From Catenulispora sp. (GTDB taxonomy: Bacteria; Actinomycetota; Actinomycetes; Streptomycetales; Catenulisporaceae): a stretch of 35,421 nt of DNA. The notes below the pieces were generated by a model. It ran no database searches and was not told where the DNA came from. It was given only the letters and a program-made list of their open reading frames with translations. Of this stretch, positions 31,973 to 35,421 are shown in pieces. The stretch lies in contig JABFWL010000658.1 of the NCBI GenBank assembly GCA_013362315.1, positions 1 through 35,421 of the forward strand, read 5' to 3'. Position numbers and translations under genes: made by a program. Numbering within the stretch: position 1 is the first letter of the stretch; the number at the start of each line of letters is the position of its first letter.

Positions 31973-33193
31973 CTACGCCGCGACGTTTCGCCAGTTCGTG
32001 CCGAAGACCTGTCCGGTGACTTTCTCCCAGACGGCTACGGTGTCGGCGCGCTGGTCGTCGGTGTCCGCGCTGTTGCGCAGGACGTCGACAGCGTAGGTCC
32101 AGGCGTTGGTCTCGGCGCGCGCCAGGCTCTCCTCGAATCCGACCGCGCAGGCATCCGTTGCTGCTGCGGCGTGGTGTTCACCGTGGGTGTCGGCGGTTTC
32201 GGCCAGGTCGGTGAGCAGCAGCGCGATGGTGGCGGCCTGGACGGCGGCGGCGTTGATGCCGGCGATGCGTCGCCGTGCCAGCTCGGCCTGTTCGTCGTCG
32301 GGCATGGTGGTGGCGCGGGTGTGAATGAACTGCTGGGCGTGGCGGACCGAGGCCAGGGTCTGCTCGCATTGCGCGCGCCGCTTGCCGCAGGCCAGGGCCA
32401 CCGGGCTGGGCGGTTCCGTGTCCTGCTGGCACGCGTTGTCGGTGGTGGTGATGGCGGTGATGACCGCTCGGGTCAGGGCGGCGGCGGCGAACAGGTCCAG
32501 GTGAATACGGGCCGGGCCGATGAGGTCGGCGATCTCGTCCTCGGCCTGTTCGGCCCGGTCCAGCGCATCCTGCGCTTCCCGGGGCAGGGCTTCCGGGCCG
32601 GCGGTCTGGGCCGGGCTGGGGGCATGGTCGTTCCATTGGGCGAGTGCCCGGCCGAGGTGCCAGACCGGCCCGTCGGGGTCGGACGCGGCGTTCTGGGCGA
32701 TGGCGCGCGCGGTGACCATGGCGCCGTCGGTCAGGGCTGGTCCGGTCAGGGCCAGCAGCGGGAGCCGGCCACGCCGGGGTCTGGCCACGGCGGTGAGCGG
32801 GCTGCGTCCCGGTACCGGCCGGGTTCCCAGCAGCACGGCGGTGGCCATCAGGCGCCGCACCCGTACCAGCGTGTCGGCGACTCGTTCGGCGCTGGTGAGG
32901 TCGGGGTTGATGAGCTCGGTGACGGGGGCGGGCCCGGCGCGCAGCAGCTGGCTGTCGCGGTCGAACTCGACGCAGATCCACACCGTGCGGTCGGCGTGCC
33001 TCAGCGTCGTGGTCTCGATGCTGGGGCGGTCGGCCAGGTCGGCGAAGGCGCCGTTCAGGGCGGCGTCGTCGATGAGGGTCTCGATGGCGGTGGCCAGTGC
33101 GGGACCGCGGGTCATGACGGTGCCGGCGGTGTCCGGCAGTCCAGCCTTGACGGCGAGCCGGACGGCGAGAGCGGTGAGGTCGTCGTGATTCAC
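31973..33193 (-). CDS. Hypothetical large helical protein
   Basis: An unrecognised 406-residue protein rich in Ala, Asp and Glu, largely helical. The N-terminal part is VNHDDLTALAVRLAVKAGLPDTAGTVMTRGPALATAIETLIDDAALNGAFADLADRP. Later helices include REAQDALDRAEQAEDEIADLIGPARIHLDLFAAAALTRAVITAITTTDNACQQD. Cysteines in LACGKRRAQCEQTLASVRH may pair or bind metal. No membrane spans or nucleotide-binding loops are visible. The start is GTG at 33193, overlapping the upstream stop by 4 bp. It belongs to the coupled run 35421 to 31973. Confidence 0.65.
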   Translation of the reverse strand: MNHDDLTALAVRLAVKAGLPDTAGTVMTRGPALATAIETLIDDAALNGAFADLADRPSIETTTLRHADRTVWICVEFDRDSQLLRAGPAPVTELINPDLTSAERVADTLVRVRRLMATAVLLGTRPVPGRSPLTAVARPRRGRLPLLALTGPALTDGAMVTARAIAQNAASDPDGPVWHLGRALAQWNDHAPSPAQTAGPEALPREAQDALDRAEQAEDEIADLIGPARIHLDLFAAAALTRAVITAITTTDNACQQDTEPPSPVALACGKRRAQCEQTLASVRHAQQFIHTRATTMPDDEQAELARRRIAGINAAAVQAATIALLLTDLAETADTHGEHHAAAATDACAVGFEESLARAETNAWTYAVDVLRNSADTDDQRADTVAVWEKVTGQVFGTNWRNVAA

Positions 33194-33942
33194 GGGCGTC
33201 CCCCGTCCCGGTGTGCGGTGTACGCGATGTCGGTGAAGGCGGTATCGGTGTTCTTGACCTGTCCGGGGTCGATGCCGTGCAGCCCGAAGTATTCGGCCAG
33301 CACCCCGGGGGTGACCGGGGTGCCCGGGTCCCACAGGCCGGAGTCGTCCAGCATGGCCAGAGCCAGCGCGCCGCGGCCGGTGGAAGTCTCAGTGAAGTCG
33401 TAGCTGACGGCGCGATCGAACGAACTCGGGGCCTGCGGCAGCCCGGCCCGGTATTCGGCGGCCTGGGTTTCGGTGGCGGGCGTCGCGGCGTGAATCCAGG
33501 GGTCCTCGACGATCTGGGTGTCCACAGTGGTGGCGCGTCCGGTCGCGGTGACGGTCTGGATCCAGTGGTTCATGCTGCGCTCGTGGACGTTGCCTCGTAC
33601 CCGCCAGTGCACATCGGCCGACGACGTGAACGGGTCGACCTCGCCCCCGGTGCCGGCCTGGAGGGCCCGGTGCAGTTCGGCGGCGGTGGCCAACACCTGG
33701 CAGCGGCGCTGAACGGCGGCCGTCCACTCCACCACGAACACCGCCTCGGGATCCGGGGCGAGCGGGGGGATCGCGGCGTGGATGCGGGCGATGGTCGCCG
33801 CTCCTTCGGGCAGCTGCGGGTCGGCCCAGCCGTCCGTGTGGGTGCGCAGGTATTCGGCCGGGTCGTCGTGGTCGTCGGGGACCTCGACGATGAGTTCCCG
33901 GATGCGGGGGACGTTCTCTTCGATGCGGATCTCGTACTTCAA
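33190..33942 (-). CDS. Hypothetical protein
   Basis: A 250-residue unrecognised soluble protein beginning (TTG) MKYEIRIEENVPRIRELIVEVPDDHDDPAEYLRTHTDGWADPQ. A beta-rich start is followed by AVFVVEWTAAVQRRCQVLATAAELHRALQAGTGGEV and a C-terminal EYRAGLPQAPSSFDRAVSYDFTETSTGRGALALAMLDDSGLWDPGTPVTPGVLAEYFGLHGIDPGQVKNTDTAFTDIAY. The TTG start at 33942 has AAGGA four bases upstream. It is coupled to the next gene by a GTGA overlap and lies 39 bp after the upstream gene. Confidence 0.65.
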   Translation of the reverse strand: MKYEIRIEENVPRIRELIVEVPDDHDDPAEYLRTHTDGWADPQLPEGAATIARIHAAIPPLAPDPEAVFVVEWTAAVQRRCQVLATAAELHRALQAGTGGEVDPFTSSADVHWRVRGNVHERSMNHWIQTVTATGRATTVDTQIVEDPWIHAATPATETQAAEYRAGLPQAPSSFDRAVSYDFTETSTGRGALALAMLDDSGLWDPGTPVTPGVLAEYFGLHGIDPGQVKNTDTAFTDIAYTAHRDGGRP

Positions 33943-33981
33943 CGCGTCCTTCGTCTTCTCTATGCGACGGCACCGGCGCGG

Positions 33982-34692
33982 TCAGGCCGCGACGCTGTCT
34001 GGGGCGATGGCCGAAGCAGTGTGGTCGGGGCTGAGCAGATCTCGGCCCGATGAGGCCAGCGGAGCGATACCTCGGGCTGAGGCTTCGGCGGTGTCTGGGG
34101 CCAGGGCGTCCAGGATTTTCCTGGCGTGGCGTGCATCGATGGCAGCACTTCGCAGCTTGGCCAGAGCCTGGTCGCGTTCGTGCTCGGCGCGGGCGGCGAT
34201 GACGGCTGCGGTCTGGATCCGCCAGGTGTGTTGAAGCGCCTGAAGCCAGTTCGAGGCGAGGGCGTGGCGGGCCAGCGCGCGCCGGATGTCGGAGGAGCGC
34301 CGGTCGGCGGCGGTGATTACCCAGCTCAGATCTGGGATCGGGGCACCGGCCAGGGACTTCAGTCCGGTGGGGCGGTCGCCGAGCTGGAACCTAGACGCCT
34401 CGGCTCGGTAGCAGGTGAGCATGTTGATCCGCTGCGGGTCGTTGTGCCGGTCCAGGGTGCCGGTGGCGTCGCCGGAGTACAGGCGGCAGCGGTAAGCGTC
34501 GGGGTCTTCGGTGTGGTGGATCTCGTAGGGGTCTTCGCGGGTCAGCCACACAACGCCGGTGATGTGCGGGCCGCGCAAGACCCATCGCACGGTGCCGCGG
34601 GTGAGGTCGACGGTCTCGGTGAGGATCCGCAACATGCCGCCGAGCTCCAGCGGCAGCACGGCGACCGGTGTCGGTGTCAGGGCGGGGGTCAT
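33982..34692 (-). CDS. Hypothetical protein
   Basis: A 236-residue protein with no recognised domain. The N-terminal half looks beta-rich (VAVLPLELGGMLRILTETVDLTRGTVRWVLRGPHITGVVWLTREDPYEIHHTEDPDAYRCRLYSGDATG). The second half is helical (RRSSDIRRALARHALASNWLQALQHTWRIQTAAVIAARAEHERDQALAKLRSAAIDARHARKILDALAP), possibly a coiled coil. AAGGAG lies about 11 bp before the ATG at 34692, and the start overlaps the upstream stop by 4 bp (ATGA). Confidence 0.65.
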   Translation of the reverse strand: MTPALTPTPVAVLPLELGGMLRILTETVDLTRGTVRWVLRGPHITGVVWLTREDPYEIHHTEDPDAYRCRLYSGDATGTLDRHNDPQRINMLTCYRAEASRFQLGDRPTGLKSLAGAPIPDLSWVITAADRRSSDIRRALARHALASNWLQALQHTWRIQTAAVIAARAEHERDQALAKLRSAAIDARHARKILDALAPDTAEASARGIAPLASSGRDLLSPDHTASAIAPDSVAA

Positions 34693-35390
34693 CGGGGGTG
34701 GGTTCTCCTTCTCGCGCGTGCGCGGGCACGCCATCGCCTGGTCCGGCCATGTCGGCGCGCCGGTGGCCGTGGCGGCCGGCGAGGAGTGGCGGTCTCGGGG
34801 GTGCGCAGGCGCGCGGCGGCGCGGGCGAGGATCAGCAGTTCGGCGCGCGTCAGATTGTTGATGGTCAGGGTGCTGCGGCAGTCGTGCCGGTGGGCGTCCA
34901 AGCGGAACTCCACGCTGATATTGCCCCCGCTGCCCCACGATGCGGCTTCCTCCCGGCGGCTGCTTCCCGGGTCGCGCCAGTGCAGGTTCGTGAACAGGTC
35001 CTTGACGGCGGCGAACACGGCGTCGTCGACGGCGGTGGCGGCGGCGATCCGGGCGGCTTCGGCGTCCAGGATCCGGTTGTTCTCCGCCACGGTCGGAAGC
35101 AGTCGGCGGCGGATCTCGTCGGCCATCCGGGCCGGGCTCTTGTTGGTGGAGAACCCGATGAGCGCGTGCCGGTACCCGGCCACGTTCCATGCCCGGGTGC
35201 GGCCTAGGTCCTGCTTGTGGAGGCCGAGGGCCTCGATACGGTGCTCGCCGATGCGCAACTGGATGATGTCGCCGGCCGGGCCCGCCAGCTCGAACCAGCT
35301 GTGATCGCCCACTCCCCAGGGCCGCGTCTCCCAGCCGTCGAGTTCGTAGGCGATCGCTACGGCGACCTGCGCCGCGAGCTGCCCGGTCAT
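34689..35390 (-). CDS. Hypothetical protein
   Basis: A 233-residue unrecognised protein. It begins MTGQLAAQVAVAIAYELDGWETRPWGVGDHSWFELAGPAGDIIQLRIGEHRIEALGLHKQDLG and contains HWRDPGSSRREEAASWGSGGNISVEFRLDAHRHDCRSTLTINNLTRAELLILARAAARL. The last 40 residues are extremely rich in Arg and Pro and overlap the ribosome site of the next gene, so they may not matter for function. Its ATG overlaps the stop of a gene cut by the window edge. Confidence 0.6.
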   Translation of the reverse strand: MTGQLAAQVAVAIAYELDGWETRPWGVGDHSWFELAGPAGDIIQLRIGEHRIEALGLHKQDLGRTRAWNVAGYRHALIGFSTNKSPARMADEIRRRLLPTVAENNRILDAEAARIAAATAVDDAVFAAVKDLFTNLHWRDPGSSRREEAASWGSGGNISVEFRLDAHRHDCRSTLTINNLTRAELLILARAAARLRTPETATPRRPPRPPARRHGRTRRWRARARARRRTHPR

Positions 35391-35421
35391 GGGCGCACCG
35401 CCATAGCCTGCGCGCTGCGTC
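35387..35421 (-). CDS. C-terminal end of a gene cut by the right edge
   Basis: A frame open to the window edge ends in RSAQAMAVRP and a TGA that overlaps the next ATG by 4 bp. It has the same coupling pattern as its neighbours, which suggests it is the end of another gene of the same run. Too short to identify. Confidence 0.4.
   Translation of the reverse strand, partial: RSAQAMAVRP

Larger units (their letters stand above)
17440..35421. mobile_element. Integrated element (AICE- or prophage-like), left part
   Basis: The transition is abrupt. Genes to the left are metabolic and mixed in strand. From 17507 to the window edge every gene is on the minus strand, beginning with an integrase and excisionase. 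It carries SSB, a RusA-like resolvase, a Sak4-like ATPase, a KilAC antirepressor, a DGQHR ParB-like protein and a DUF2637-like membrane protein, plus many short unrecognised genes with 4-bp overlaps. No phage structural genes, relaxase or FtsK/TraB gene are seen. No tRNA is present at the left junction, and the right attachment site lies beyond the window. The exact left boundary is inferred to fall between 17425 and 17506. Confidence 0.85.

Noticed and set aside
17440-35421. CRISPR array, rRNA or restriction-modification genes
   Set aside because: No regularly spaced repeats with unique spacers, no rRNA motifs and no methyltransferase or nuclease motifs of that kind were seen. The GGTGAG array has short units and irregular spacing, so it is not a CRISPR.

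Overview
The window is high-GC DNA with GC-rich third codon positions, GTG and TTG starts, many 4-bp ATGA/GTGA overlaps and a TTGAC-17-TAGRRT promoter. This points to a filamentous, Streptomyces-like or Catenulispora-like actinobacterium. A PPOX-fold flavin/F420 enzyme, a deaminase of the aminodeoxyfutalosine type and a CoA-ester lyase/acyl-CoA dehydrogenase pair fit that group. The order is an inference; no rRNA or other taxonomic marker is present.

Positions 1-17430 look like chromosome. The 3' end of a GGDEF protein is followed by an attenuator-controlled ilvBNC operon with a leader peptide (MTTRKSILVLARRAG) and a terminator. A perfect 20-bp hairpin ends the operon. Next is a complete dipeptide/oligopeptide ABC importer of five genes, preceded by a 13-bp dyad. 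A leftward group follows: a PPOX-fold protein, an adenosine/aminodeoxyfutalosine deaminase, a six-helix membrane protein, a conserved hypothetical and a 45-residue single-cluster ferredoxin. Rightward genes then encode an EamA exporter and a HpcH/HpaI lyase paired with an acyl-CoA dehydrogenase, closed by two terminators.

From about 17440 to the right edge every gene is on the minus strand, and the content is that of an integrated element: tyrosine integrase, AlpA-type excisionase, ParB-like DGQHR protein, MarR regulator, RusA-like resolvase, KilAC-type antirepressor, SSB, a Sak4-like P-loop ATPase, a DUF2637-like membrane protein and about a dozen unrecognised proteins. No capsid, terminase, tail, relaxase or FtsK/TraB gene is visible, so the element continues past 35421. 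Recombination genes resemble those of phages, while the DUF2637-like protein is typical of actinomycete integrative conjugative elements (AICEs).

The most unusual DNA is at 30157-31162. The hexamer GGTGAG (or its complement) recurs about eighteen times, partly as the palindrome CTCACCGGTGAG. Seven copies lie in the 280-bp non-coding gap between the DUF2637-like gene and a protein with two apparent AlpA/MerR-like helix-turn-helix units; the rest are embedded in the low-complexity tail of the DUF2637-like gene. It could be an iteron origin, a partition site or a transfer (clt-like) site. A second notable region is the roughly 240-nt leader of the Sak4-like gene, with a consensus promoter and two related hairpins.
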